Shown here in pieces: positions 1-8,685 of a stretch of DNA of 64,000 nt. Source of the stretch: Photobacterium sp. CCB-ST2H9 (GTDB lineage: Bacteria; Pseudomonadota; Gammaproteobacteria; Enterobacterales; Vibrionaceae); contig NZ_CP100426.1 in assembly GCF_023151555.2 (NCBI RefSeq), forward strand, positions 434,001-498,000, written 5' to 3'. Under the pieces are notes generated by a model. That model searched no databases, had not been told where the DNA came from, and saw only the letters and a program-made list of their open reading frames with translations. Position 1 is the first letter of the stretch. Each line of letters opens with the position of its first letter. Both the position numbers and the translations under genes were made by a program.

Positions 1-8
1 GCAGTCTG

Positions 9-488
9 GTGATTCGTTACAATACAAGTGCCGAGAAAGAAGCAAAGTTGTTCGAACTCGTGGATACCAAACAGTTGATGCATGCGAAATTTGCGTTGTC
101 TGATCCGAGTAGTCAGCCTGCGCCCGGTGTATACATTGAAGTGCCAGCCATAGTAAATCAGTTGGTGGACCAAAAAGTGTTAGAGCAGGATTTACCTCTG
201 CCAGTTGACCCAACTGAGCCTGGTATCCCTCATGTAGATATTGGCTGGTATGGACTTGACCAGGGTATCAATTTTTATTCGTCTCATATCGATCCAAGTC
301 TGTTTGGATTTGAAGGTGAGATCGTGGATAAATCTTTGTTGTTCCAGCGCTGGACACAGTTTATTGATCTGTTTCAGACCATCGAAGGTCAACCCGCGTA
401 TTGGGTTATTCCGGAAGAACTTGCAGCGAAGAAAATCGTTATTTCAGAACCTGTACCTTCAGCGCCATTCATAGAGGTCTCGTACTGA
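9..488 (+). CDS. Unknown protein, probably cut by the window start
   Basis: The frame is open to the window edge. The GTG at position 9 is only the first visible start, so the gene may begin upstream. The 159 visible residues are acidic and rich in Pro, Tyr and Trp, with no signal peptide or membrane segment. I do not recognise a family. The stop lies 6 bp before the tetraheme cytochrome start on the same strand, so the two are probably cotranscribed. Function is unknown. Confidence 0.6.
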   Translation: MIRYNTSAEKEAKLFELVDTKQLMHAKFALSDPSSQPAPGVYIEVPAIVNQLVDQKVLEQDLPLPVDPTEPGIPHVDIGWYGLDQGINFYSSHIDPSLFGFEGEIVDKSLLFQRWTQFIDLFQTIEGQPAYWVIPEELAAKKIVISEPVPSAPFIEVSY

Positions 489-494
489 TTTTCT

Positions 495-1715
495 ATGAAG
501 TGTTTGATGACCTACTGTCGCTGTATGTGGGGGCGTTGCGTGCTGGTGTTGCTGCTGGGCGCAACGTTTTTCATGTCTTTCGGTTTGCAAGCATTCGAAT
601 TCGATCAACGTTTATATAAAAATGCGATTGAGCAGGAGTGTCACGGTTGCCATTTTGAGAACCGAATGAAACCTGTTGGTACGATGCCGAATGGATCCCG
701 AAAGTGGACCGATCAAAAATGTGTCGCCTGTCATACAGAAGTCGATGAAATTGCTCGTAATTACCGGAATCATATGCATGACCCGAGATATGTCGCACTG
801 CCGGTGAAGGATGTGCGGCTACAGTCTATGGAGAAATATCCTCTTTCTTATTTGAATGCACCGGTCTGGCCAATATTCGAAAAGCAAACCGCAAGGGTAA
901 ACAGAAAAACACTCACGAAATTTTTAAATGCTCCCCATGGAACCTGCAGTGAGGGGAAGTGTGCTGCACCCAAAATGATGGCTTATACCGGTATTCACGA
1001 AAATGACGTGATATCCCTGAGCAAGCACCTGGATGCCATTCCTGCAGAATCAGAGATGGAACGGCAGGGGGCGAAGTCGAAAGGTTTGAAGTTGTTTGAA
1101 AACAATTGTGTGATGTGCCATGGCTCAAGCCAGTTGACCGGTTATAACGCTGCTGCGATGAGTTTGTTTTCTGCGGATTGGATTTACCAGTATGCCAATG
1201 GGAAATCCGTTGAAGGGAGAACGATGCCGAAACTGTCTGTTTCTCGTCATGACGCATACGATCTCTATGCTTATTTTCAAGACGCTCGGGACAAAAACGA
1301 AAAGGATCTTGCTCAAGCAATTCAGCAAATAGATCTCAATTTCGATCAATTACCCAAAGGGACGATTCCACCCAAAGCACTGCATTTTATCTGGAATCGT
1401 TTATGGCGTGATGGGGGGTGTGTGCATTGTCATGGTATTGATGGTCGTGCCAAAGATGCTTTCAGCATGGCCAACAGGCGGGATATTGAACGTTGGTTGA
1501 GAGAAAAAGATGCAAAGACGTTATATCAGCGCTTGGCAATCCGGGAGAAAGAACAGAAGTTTGGAATGGGAGCGAACCCAGCAGGTATGCCAGCAACTGG
1601 CCGTCCGTTACCGAACCAACTGATTAAGTTATTGGGCATCTGGATAAAGTCGGGTTGCCCAAATGAAGAAGATGAAATGATTTGCAAGGATAAATGGATT
1701 TCCCATGAGCAATAA
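495..1715 (+). CDS. Tetraheme c-type cytochrome, exported
   Basis: A 406-residue protein with a hydrophobic N-terminal segment (about residues 15-33) that would direct Sec export. Four CXXCH heme c sites are visible: CHGCH at 49-53, CVACH at 76-80, CVMCH at 205-209 and CVHCH at 309-313. The first pair looks like a compact diheme module; the last two lie in separate cytochrome c-like domains. Such proteins carry electrons in the periplasm after the Ccm system attaches heme. The partner enzyme is not evident. No good ribosome-binding site precedes the ATG at 495. The gene overlaps the next one by 11 bp, which implies translational coupling. The heme sites are clear, the role is not. Confidence 0.85.
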   Translation: MKCLMTYCRCMWGRCVLVLLLGATFFMSFGLQAFEFDQRLYKNAIEQECHGCHFENRMKPVGTMPNGSRKWTDQKCVACHTEVDEIARNYRNHMHDPRYVALPVKDVRLQSMEKYPLSYLNAPVWPIFEKQTARVNRKTLTKFLNAPHGTCSEGKCAAPKMMAYTGIHENDVISLSKHLDAIPAESEMERQGAKSKGLKLFENNCVMCHGSSQLTGYNAAAMSLFSADWIYQYANGKSVEGRTMPKLSVSRHDAYDLYAYFQDARDKNEKDLAQAIQQIDLNFDQLPKGTIPPKALHFIWNRLWRDGGCVHCHGIDGRAKDAFSMANRRDIERWLREKDAKTLYQRLAIREKEQKFGMGANPAGMPATGRPLPNQLIKLLGIWIKSGCPNEEDEMICKDKWISHEQ

Positions 1716-3093
1716 TATTTTAAAAAACACACTCCATTCTTTGATATTGATATCGGCATCTATCAGTGCCGCGATTGCTGCACCAATTGATCCGTCAATC
1801 AGGAATGTTGAAGCAGAATTTACCAATGAGCTGGTGAGTAAGTTTTATCTGTATGGCGACACCGAAGATCCAAACCTGATTTGGTTTGTTCCCAAATTCG
1901 GGACGATTGCAAGAGACATCACCGGGTTTAATCAGCCGGAATTTGATATTGGAAGTACATATAGTGAGCACCCAGACTACTTCCCGGGTGAAGAGCTGGT
2001 GTGGTTCAGCGGAGCCTTCGATACCCGGGGGCTTGAAAATGACATGCAGTTGTTGTCACAGTATGCTTCTCAAAAGGGATACCGGATTTACGCAGCTAAG
2101 CCCAAAGCTGCAGAAACTTTTTTTGTGATTGATGGTGTTGATGTTCAAAGTTTGGATTTAGACTGCTCAGGGAGCATCAGTACGCCGAACGGAGATTTTC
2201 CTGTCTGTTATGTGTTTGATCAGCAGGGAAGAAAACATCCGGCGGAATTTGTCGCTAAATTAGAATCGAAGCTGCCAGAAAATACCATGAGCCACTACGT
2301 TGGATTCAGGGGCATAACGGTCCCTTACTGGAAACAAACGTTAAAAGAGTTAATGGGATATAATTTGCCTGTAAATGATCCGGCTGTGGGTCAGAACTGG
2401 GATGATAAAATTCAGGTCGTGACAGTGTGGGAGCTGGATACACATTACAATCGGTCTCGCGGGAGAATCAATATTAACTGGCCAGATTTAGTGCACCAAT
2501 TTGTATTATTTCAAAATGCTCATCCCGCATTACTGACCGTCAGTGATATTCAGAGAAAAATTCGTGAGTGGGTGAAAACCGCGCTTGTGGCTCAGAATGC
2601 ACCGTTTTACCTTCACACTTACAGCTCTGATAATGATATCAATTTGATAACGGATGCGATTTATAAAGTATTAAAAGACAGGCAGTTGTTTGCTCCCCAA
2701 TGGGTTTTTACTCGCAATCCAATACATACCAATGTTCCGGCTACCGCGAAGCGAAGTGAGCAGCGTATGATTCCTATCGCGAATGGCAGTATTACCTTCT
2801 TTGTGCCTGCGACTGTTGTTGCGAAGCCAGAATTGAGATTTGCGATCAATCGTTCAGCGGCTAACCTGCCCAGACAAGATATTGATTTGTACTTCGGGCC
2901 AAGCATTCTGACTGTAAACCCGCAAACCAATATGTCCATTGAATGCTTGCACGGAGGCTGGAATTTACCTGTGCGATGGGCTCAAAACCCGGCATGTATG
3001 GATACGTATTCATTGAACATGCAACGACCTCGTATCAGCCGGGAAGCTTTGCAAAAGTTTATGTACCGGCAGCCTGGTGAACTGAGTCATTAA
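1705..3093 (+). CDS. Exported protein of unknown function
   Basis: A 462-residue protein with a Sec-type signal peptide (hydrophobic segment about residues 10-25, likely cleaved after AIAA). The mature part is rich in aromatic residues and Asn and has scattered cysteines (a CSGS motif near residue 154 and Cys near the C-terminus) that could form disulfides in the periplasm. I recognise no family or catalytic motif. It starts inside the 3' end of the tetraheme cytochrome gene, so the two are coupled and probably work together, for example as a periplasmic redox enzyme and its electron carrier. That pairing is inference from position only. Confidence 0.7.
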   Translation: MSNNILKNTLHSLILISASISAAIAAPIDPSIRNVEAEFTNELVSKFYLYGDTEDPNLIWFVPKFGTIARDITGFNQPEFDIGSTYSEHPDYFPGEELVWFSGAFDTRGLENDMQLLSQYASQKGYRIYAAKPKAAETFFVIDGVDVQSLDLDCSGSISTPNGDFPVCYVFDQQGRKHPAEFVAKLESKLPENTMSHYVGFRGITVPYWKQTLKELMGYNLPVNDPAVGQNWDDKIQVVTVWELDTHYNRSRGRININWPDLVHQFVLFQNAHPALLTVSDIQRKIREWVKTALVAQNAPFYLHTYSSDNDINLITDAIYKVLKDRQLFAPQWVFTRNPIHTNVPATAKRSEQRMIPIANGSITFFVPATVVAKPELRFAINRSAANLPRQDIDLYFGPSILTVNPQTNMSIECLHGGWNLPVRWAQNPACMDTYSLNMQRPRISREALQKFMYRQPGELSH

Positions 3094-3241
3094 TATTGGA
3101 CGTTATATTTATGTCAGTGGCGTATTTGTCGCTGCGATGAGTCTGTGGCTGAGCATCTTTTGCTGAACGAGTCTTTTGCTGAACGAATCTATGGCAGAAT
3201 TTGTATCGTGAGCTGAGTGAACCAGCTTTGCTTACAGGGTC

Positions 3242-3274
3242 AGAGAGCTGAATCTTTACGAGGTTCAGCTCTCT
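3242..3274 (+). terminator. Hairpin after the cytochrome operon
   Basis: Perfect 11-bp arms (AGAGAGCTGAA at 3242-3252, complement at 3264-3274) with an 11-nt loop, followed only by GTTTTG. It may end the upstream operon, but the T tract is weak. A tandem copy of TCTTTTGCTGAACGA lies just before it (3156-3170 and 3172-3186). Confidence 0.5.
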
Positions 3275-3370
3275 GTTTTGAGGCTCTGCGACCACCGTAA
3301 GTTTGCATTCATCATGTGGCTCAACTCAGCGATAAATTTTCTAATACATTACTGCCTGCCTCATCAATAT

Positions 3371-4549
3371 TTATACTTTGCTTAGAAGTCCGGCATTCAC
3401 TATTGGGGCACGGAGGGGAACTTTGCTGTCAGGCTGAATATGCAGCAGTCCGGGCATGATATAGCGTTGTCTGAACGTTCCCCAGACATTTCCGAAAGGG
3501 TAGGCCTTGCCGGTTTCAAACTCAGATAGTGGTGAAGGAATATCCTGCCGTTTGTGGACTGAACTGCTGCGTGGTGCTGAGACGCACAGTGTGTCACCAA
3601 TCTGAAGCCGGAGTGGGTTGTCATTGTATGCCGGATTCAAATCCAATAGTTGTTTGGCAGACAGGCCATGTTTTTGGGCAATTTCAGGCCAGCTCTCTCG
3701 TTGGCGGCTGTCTGGATCCATTTTAACTTTGTAGTAGGCAGACTTCTGGTCACTGCAGACATGATGTGTTGTGATGTCGCGTGCCATGAACGCTTGTGTG
3801 CGGCTGGCAATGATACTTTTTAAATCAAGCGGCGTTGCATGTTCCTCCAGCCAACTCTGGGAGAGTTTTGAAAATTCATCACGCGATAGTTTTTGTTTTC
3901 GATACAGAATGAATTGGCCGGTCATTGTCTTTCCTTCAATTTTGAAGGGCAGTAAGAGACTGGAGGAATGATGTTCTGAGGCCAGTTCATCGGTGAGTGT
4001 GTTAGCGTCTGAACCGGTCAGATAGAAACTCCAGCGGTCTTCGCCGGTCAGTTTGAATTCCTGGTAGAGCTTGTGATCAACAAAGTAATAAAAATACCCG
4101 GTTGTTGGCCATCCCAGCATATCTTCCTGCTGCACAGCCAGTTTCACAGGCAGAAATACAGCATTGATGTGTCCTCTGCCTTTGGGCTGTGGATGAATAT
4201 CAAACTCTTTTGCAAAGCCGGCATACTGGAAACGCTCATGGAGCAGTTTTTTTTCTTCTTGTTCCACACAAAGTGCAGTCAGTGTGGTTAACCCATGAGA
4301 TGTTTGAGCGTGTTGCCAGTTGATGACTTTTTTTTCATTGTGAGTCCTTTTCAGTGACCAGAACCCTGTCTGCAATGAACTGAGTTCATCCGCTGTGCAA
4401 TAGATCTGAATGTTGCACTCAAACTCAGCGGTTTGCTGCTGAGTTTCACTGAGTGTTTTTACCGGCATCGGAGAACTTCGGGGCACGGGCTCCAGTGGCT
4501 GATAACCCGCCGGAACATATTTTGCTGGTCGGTTGTGTATATAGGACAT
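3371..4549 (-). CDS. LysM-like domain protein of unknown function
   Basis: A 392-residue protein with no signal peptide. The N-terminus is Pro-rich. The middle (about residues 45-270) is an unrecognised domain rich in aromatic residues. A LysM-like stretch follows at about 278-330: it starts with a YYKV strand, continues with WPEIAQKHGLS and LLDLNPAYNDN, and ends with LQIGDTLCV. LysM modules bind GlcNAc-containing polymers such as peptidoglycan. Cytoplasmic LysM proteins without signal peptides are often type VI secretion cargo, but no VgrG, Hcp, PAAR or immunity gene is seen here, so that idea is only a possibility. It is monocistronic and converges on the cytochrome operon. Confidence 0.65.
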   Translation of the reverse strand: MSYIHNRPAKYVPAGYQPLEPVPRSSPMPVKTLSETQQQTAEFECNIQIYCTADELSSLQTGFWSLKRTHNEKKVINWQHAQTSHGLTTLTALCVEQEEKKLLHERFQYAGFAKEFDIHPQPKGRGHINAVFLPVKLAVQQEDMLGWPTTGYFYYFVDHKLYQEFKLTGEDRWSFYLTGSDANTLTDELASEHHSSSLLLPFKIEGKTMTGQFILYRKQKLSRDEFSKLSQSWLEEHATPLDLKSIIASRTQAFMARDITTHHVCSDQKSAYYKVKMDPDSRQRESWPEIAQKHGLSAKQLLDLNPAYNDNPLRLQIGDTLCVSAPRSSSVHKRQDIPSPLSEFETGKAYPFGNVWGTFRQRYIMPGLLHIQPDSKVPLRAPIVNAGLLSKV

Positions 4550-4913
4550 GTAAAATATGCAACAAGGTGAATTTTTTTGCTGATTTTACGCCTGTAATCT
4601 ACTGAATGAAATGCTAATTTATCAGTCAGGTTGTCATTTACAGCTGTTTTTCTCACTATATTTGCAGTGAAATTGATATTCGGGCTTTGAGTTGCATTTT
4701 TTACTGCTTTTCGTACGGAGATCTAACTGAAATTTGTTTCAATGTTTTGCTGTAGATGTCGCCTGAGTAATTCGGGCCAGGCTGTTTTTCATTCCAGAGC
4801 AAAGTGTTACCGCTTGGTAGGCTGAGTCTGTATTGATAAACACCGCCATTGATTTTATGGGGGCGGTATTTCGCTTTCTGTGTTTCTTTAAAAACTCTTC
4901 CGGATATTAACCA
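4550..4913. other. Intergenic region, divergent promoters expected
   Basis: This 364-bp gap separates the LysM-like gene (minus) from the LURP-one-like gene (plus). It must hold the promoters for both. A minus-strand frame (4701-4934) reads plausibly but has no recognised homology; it is discussed under findings. No RNA gene or clear operator was seen. Confidence 0.4.
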
Positions 4914-5501
4914 ATGAGCGAAGTTATCAATCAAAACCTTTTTTTAGTGAAAGAACATGTCGGCGTGCTGAAAGCAGCCAATAACTATGACATTCATGAT
5001 CCGTCAACCGGCAATGTGATTATGGAATGCCGTGAACCGAACCTGGGCTTTTTTACCAAACTGTTTCGGTTTACCGATTATAAAATTATGACGCCTTTCG
5101 ATATTCAAATCGTAACACCGGGTGGTGAGCCGATTGTGCGTGTACAGCGTGGTGTGTCATTGTTTTTGGGAAAAGTGACAGTCCGGGATAAAGACAATCA
5201 GGTGATTGGCGGCTTTAAGCCTAAGTTGTTCACGATTGGCGGTAAATTTGATGTGCTGGACAAAGATGACAATGTTATTTGTGAGCTGAAAGGTAAGTGG
5301 ACCGGCTGGGATTTCAAATTTAACCAGGGCGATAAAGAACTGGCGCATGTCTCGAAAGAATGGGCTGGTCTCGGGAAAGAGCTGTTCACCAGTGCAGACA
5401 ACTATGTGCTGAAACTATCTGAAGATATTCCGGCCGGCGATAATATGCGGAAGCTGATTCTGGCTGCGGTCATGTGTATCGATATGGTTCTGAAAGAATA
5501 A
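4914..5501 (+). CDS. LURP-one-related / scramblase-like protein
   Basis: A 195-residue cytoplasmic protein with repeated short beta strands punctuated by Gly and Asp, as in the Tubby C-terminal-like fold shared by LURP-one-related and phospholipid scramblase-like proteins. Examples are the segments ending MTPFDIQIVTPGGEPIVRV and VLDKDDNVICELKGKWTGWD. No signal peptide or strong membrane anchor is visible. Bacterial members are poorly characterised, and membrane-lipid binding is a guess from the fold. The gene stands alone between the LysM-like and glutathione S-transferase genes. Confidence 0.65.
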   Translation: MSEVINQNLFLVKEHVGVLKAANNYDIHDPSTGNVIMECREPNLGFFTKLFRFTDYKIMTPFDIQIVTPGGEPIVRVQRGVSLFLGKVTVRDKDNQVIGGFKPKLFTIGGKFDVLDKDDNVICELKGKWTGWDFKFNQGDKELAHVSKEWAGLGKELFTSADNYVLKLSEDIPAGDNMRKLILAAVMCIDMVLKE

Positions 5502-5652
5502 GATTACCGGATTTCCAGCGGATTGGGTCTGTTGACAGATACCCATTCGATTTTCTGATGTGTGTTATCAAAATTATGCGTTAGTCATCATATTGTTGAG
5601 TGCGTAGAGTGAAGCGCAGGGACACAACGTGCATTCAAGATGAGGACGACAC

Positions 5653-6312
5653 ATGCAATTGATTATCGCCAATAAGAACTACTCCAGCTGGTCACTGCGC
5701 GGCTGGCTGATGCTGACTCAGAATGGCATTCACTTTGAAGAACAAAAGCTGGTGCTGTTCAAGGACAGTTTTTATCGCACGCTGGAAAATTATACCCCGG
5801 CGGCGAAAGTACCGGTTCTGATTGATGGTGAGGTGACCGTCTGGGATTCGCTGGCGATTTGTGAATATGTGAATGAAGCGCACTGTGATGGACAAGCGTG
5901 GCCACAACATACAGTGGCGCGCGCAAAAGCCCGTGCGATCAGTTGTGAAATGCACTCCGGTTTTACAGCATTACGAAATGAAATGCCCATGAACTGTCGG
6001 GCGAAACGTCAGATTGAGTTGTCGGAAGCTGCGAAAAAAGATATTGCCCGGATTGATCAAATCTGGCGCGAGCAGATGACGGAGTATGGCGATCAGGGGG
6101 GCTGGCTGTTTGGACAATGGAGTATTGCGGACTGCATGTTTGCGCCTGTTGTTTTGCGATTCATCACTTATGGTATTGAGGTTTCAGAACTCAGCCAGCG
6201 TTATATGACTCAGGTGCTGCAGTCTCCGGCGATTCGTCTCTGGCTGGAAGACGCATTACAGGAAACGGATATTGTCCCTGAGGATGAAGCCGGTATCGAA
6301 ATCGAGTCATGA
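5653..6312 (+). CDS. Glutathione S-transferase family protein
   Basis: A 219-residue protein of normal GST length. The N-terminal thioredoxin-like half (about residues 1-80) includes NKNYSSWSLRGW, whose Ser residues fit a zeta/YfcF-like catalytic serine. It also has the glutathione-binding KVPVLIDG with cis-Pro and the following DSLAICEYV helix. The C-terminal half is the all-helical GST domain, with a capping-box-like SIADCMFAPV. It probably conjugates or isomerises electrophiles with glutathione in the cytoplasm; the substrate is unknown. The start follows a GAGGACGAC ribosome site. A terminator follows. Confidence 0.88.
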   Translation: MQLIIANKNYSSWSLRGWLMLTQNGIHFEEQKLVLFKDSFYRTLENYTPAAKVPVLIDGEVTVWDSLAICEYVNEAHCDGQAWPQHTVARAKARAISCEMHSGFTALRNEMPMNCRAKRQIELSEAAKKDIARIDQIWREQMTEYGDQGGWLFGQWSIADCMFAPVVLRFITYGIEVSELSQRYMTQVLQSPAIRLWLEDALQETDIVPEDEAGIEIES

Positions 6313-6334
6313 CTTCTTGAAAGAATGAAGATTG

Positions 6335-6371
6335 AAACGCCCCTTCTGAATATTCCGGTGGGGCGTTTTTG
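6335..6371 (+). terminator. Rho-independent terminator after GST gene
   Basis: AAACGCCCC at 6335-6343 pairs with GGGGCGTTT at 6360-6368, followed by a T run. It lies 23 bp after the GST stop codon. Confidence 0.8.
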
Positions 6372-6466
6372 TAATATTTCATACCAGCTTCCTGAGTCCG
6401 TGATACACTCCCGCGTTCACGTAGAGCCAGCTCTACTTCAAGCGATCAGAACTACAGAGACGATAC

Positions 6467-7738
6467 ATGCCATTCTCTAAACTTGGACTCAGCAACGCAC
6501 TCGTTCAGGCCGTAACTGAGTTAGGTTATACCAAACCGACCACCATTCAGAACAAAGCCATTCCGGTGATTTTGCAGGGACAGAACCTTATTGCTGCAGC
6601 CCAGACCGGTACCGGTAAAACGGCCAGTTTTGTGTTGCCAATTCTGGAAAAACTGAGCAAAGGTCAGACGCAACGGAAAAAACGTGTACGTGCGTTAATT
6701 CTGGCACCAACCCGTGAACTGGCAGTGCAGGTGGAAGAGAAGGTCAGAGACTACGGAAAGCATCTGGGGCTGACCTCGCTGGCAATGTACGGCGGCGTGG
6801 ACGAACAGCAACAGAAAGCGCATTTGATTGAAGGTGTGGATGTGCTGGTGGCGACACCAGGCCGGCTGATTGATCTCTATGGCCAGCGGGCTGTGTATTT
6901 CGAAGAAATCGAAATTGTGGTGCTGGACGAAGCCGACCGCATGCTCGACATGGGTTTCATCGATGCCATTAACAAGATTTTAGACCGACTGCCTGAACAG
7001 GTTCAGTTCTTGCTGTTTTCGGCGACTTTGTCGCGTAAAGTCCGTGAACTGGCGAAATCTGCGGTCAGTGATCCGCACGAAATTACGATTGCTGCCAATC
7101 AGGCATCTAAATCAAATATTGAACAGTGGCTGATCACCGTCGACAAAGATCAGAAATCGGCACTGCTGAGCCATCTGATTCAAGAAAATCAGTGGGATCA
7201 GGCGCTGATCTTTATTGAAACCAAGCACGGTGCTGCCAAGCTGGCATCTCAGCTTGAGAAGCGTGGTATCCAGGCTGAAGCCTTCCACAGTGGCCGCAGT
7301 CAGACGATTCGTGCTCAACTGCTGGAAGACTTTAAATCCGGGAAGATTCAGTATCTGATTGCGACTGGCGTGGGTGCCCGAGGCATTGATATTGAAGAGC
7401 TGCCGCGCGTGGTGAACTATGATCTGCCTTTCCCGGCGGATGAGTATGTTCACCGGATCGGTCGTACTGGTCGTGCAGATGCATCAGGTGAAGCGATTTC
7501 TTTCGTTTCAAAAGACAATTTCAAGAACCTGTGCATGATTGAAAGTCGTCTGGGCCACCTGATTGAACGCCGCGAAGTGGAAGGGTTTACCCCGAAAAAA
7601 CCGGTGCCGGTTTCAATTCTGAACTATGTCCCAAAGAATAAGGCGACCAAGGTTCAGACGCCCAAGGATAAGGCCGCTGTGAGCAAAGCCTCTCAGAATA
7701 GAGCACCCAGGAATAAGCGTCCTAAAAAGACTGATTGA
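6467..7738 (+). CDS. rhlE: ATP-dependent DEAD-box RNA helicase, RhlE-type
   Basis: A 423-residue DEAD-box helicase that unwinds RNA duplexes in rRNA maturation or mRNA turnover. Motifs in order are: Q motif TTIQNKAIP (25-33), Walker A AQTGTGKT (45-52), PTRELA (81-86), TPGR (130-133), DEAD (154-157), SAT (185-187) and HRIGRTGR (329-336). Motif V reads ATGVGARGID (299-308) where the family norm is ATDVAARGLD, so the usual Asp is Gly. The tail from about residue 375 is Lys/Arg-rich, as expected for RNA contact. It resembles the RhlE branch most, but orthology to E. coli rhlE is not proven. Confidence 0.9.
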   Translation: MPFSKLGLSNALVQAVTELGYTKPTTIQNKAIPVILQGQNLIAAAQTGTGKTASFVLPILEKLSKGQTQRKKRVRALILAPTRELAVQVEEKVRDYGKHLGLTSLAMYGGVDEQQQKAHLIEGVDVLVATPGRLIDLYGQRAVYFEEIEIVVLDEADRMLDMGFIDAINKILDRLPEQVQFLLFSATLSRKVRELAKSAVSDPHEITIAANQASKSNIEQWLITVDKDQKSALLSHLIQENQWDQALIFIETKHGAAKLASQLEKRGIQAEAFHSGRSQTIRAQLLEDFKSGKIQYLIATGVGARGIDIEELPRVVNYDLPFPADEYVHRIGRTGRADASGEAISFVSKDNFKNLCMIESRLGHLIERREVEGFTPKKPVPVSILNYVPKNKATKVQTPKDKAAVSKASQNRAPRNKRPKKTD

Positions 7739-7753
7739 ACAATGAGCCATCAG

Positions 7754-7783
7754 AAACCCCGGTCATCTGACCGGGGTTTTTTA
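7754..7783 (+). terminator. Strong rho-independent terminator
   Basis: A perfect 12-bp stem (AAACCCCGGTCA at 7754-7765 with its complement from 7768) has a 2-nt loop and a T run. It ends the helicase gene. It lies before the convergent lipase foldase gene and could also act on the minus strand. Confidence 0.9.
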
Positions 7784-7812
7784 TTGGGTGCGATTCAAAA
7801 TGCCCCTGGTTC

Positions 7813-8682
7813 TCAATCGATTGATTGTCCACCCTGTGTGTCACGCATGGATTCCAATGCTTTGACCCGACGGCGTTGGCTTGTCGTAAAAGTGTTATTT
7901 CTCAGGGTCTCGAGGGCGAATTGCTGTTCCGCTGAAGCCATTCCTGAATCTGCCAGAATCATTTCCCGTTGTTCAAAATATTCATCCAATTGTGTCTGAT
8001 ATGCCGCTCGTTTTTGACTGAGCTGTGCCAGGCGATCTGCCGCTTCAGGTCCGACTAATGCCTGCTGGTTCAGGTAGCGCTCCTGCGGATCCATCGACTG
8101 GGTGGATTGTAACTGAGCCAGCAGGCTGGCGTTGCGATAGCTTTCCTGCATGACGGGAGGCAGGTTATCCAGTTCTTGTTGCCAGGCGCTGAGATAGGCT
8201 TCCTGATCCTGGGTTTGCTGTTTGAGTTCCAGCTTTCGCAGTGTCAGATCCCGCTGGAGATTTTCTTCGGCAAACAGCCGTTGCTGCTCTTCATATGAAA
8301 AGAACTGTAGTTGTGCCTGAATCAGCTGATCATTCAGTTGCCTCAGGGCATCAGCATCCAGCTGATTGATATTGCCCGGGTCGAGATCCCGCAATGCGGC
8401 TCGGTATTGAATGAATCGTTCGAACAGATCTTCATCGAATTGGTAGGCGGTTGCCTGCTGGGCATTATAGGAGCGGAAGTGTTCTCTGAGTGTATCGATG
8501 TCCGCCTCACCGAGACCCGACAGAAAATAGTCGAAGGTATCGCGGGCGGAATCGGTATCAATTTGGGTGTCCTGCTGAGAGGGCACCTGGGTCACAGTCG
8601 GTTCGGAGGTCTGTGAGTTGTAGGTATAGACCGCACCCGCAGTCAGAACAATACAGATGAGTGAAAGTACGGTCTTTTTCAA
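7813..8682 (-). CDS. Lipase-specific foldase (lipase chaperone)
   Basis: A 289-residue protein with an N-terminal membrane anchor (about residues 3-20) and a mostly helical, Gln/Glu/Leu-rich periplasmic part. It has a DTFDYFLSGLGE segment near residue 48; foldases carry a conserved RXXFDY(F/C)L(S/T)A motif, here changed to ARDTFDYFLSG. Foldases of this family (LifO/LipB) stay bound to the inner membrane and fold the secreted lipase before type II export. It lies 3 bp downstream of the lipase gene on the same strand, the standard arrangement. The length fits the family. Confidence 0.9.
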   Translation of the reverse strand: MKKTVLSLICIVLTAGAVYTYNSQTSEPTVTQVPSQQDTQIDTDSARDTFDYFLSGLGEADIDTLREHFRSYNAQQATAYQFDEDLFERFIQYRAALRDLDPGNINQLDADALRQLNDQLIQAQLQFFSYEEQQRLFAEENLQRDLTLRKLELKQQTQDQEAYLSAWQQELDNLPPVMQESYRNASLLAQLQSTQSMDPQERYLNQQALVGPEAADRLAQLSQKRAAYQTQLDEYFEQREMILADSGMASAEQQFALETLRNNTFTTSQRRRVKALESMRDTQGGQSID

Positions 8683-8685
8683 AAC

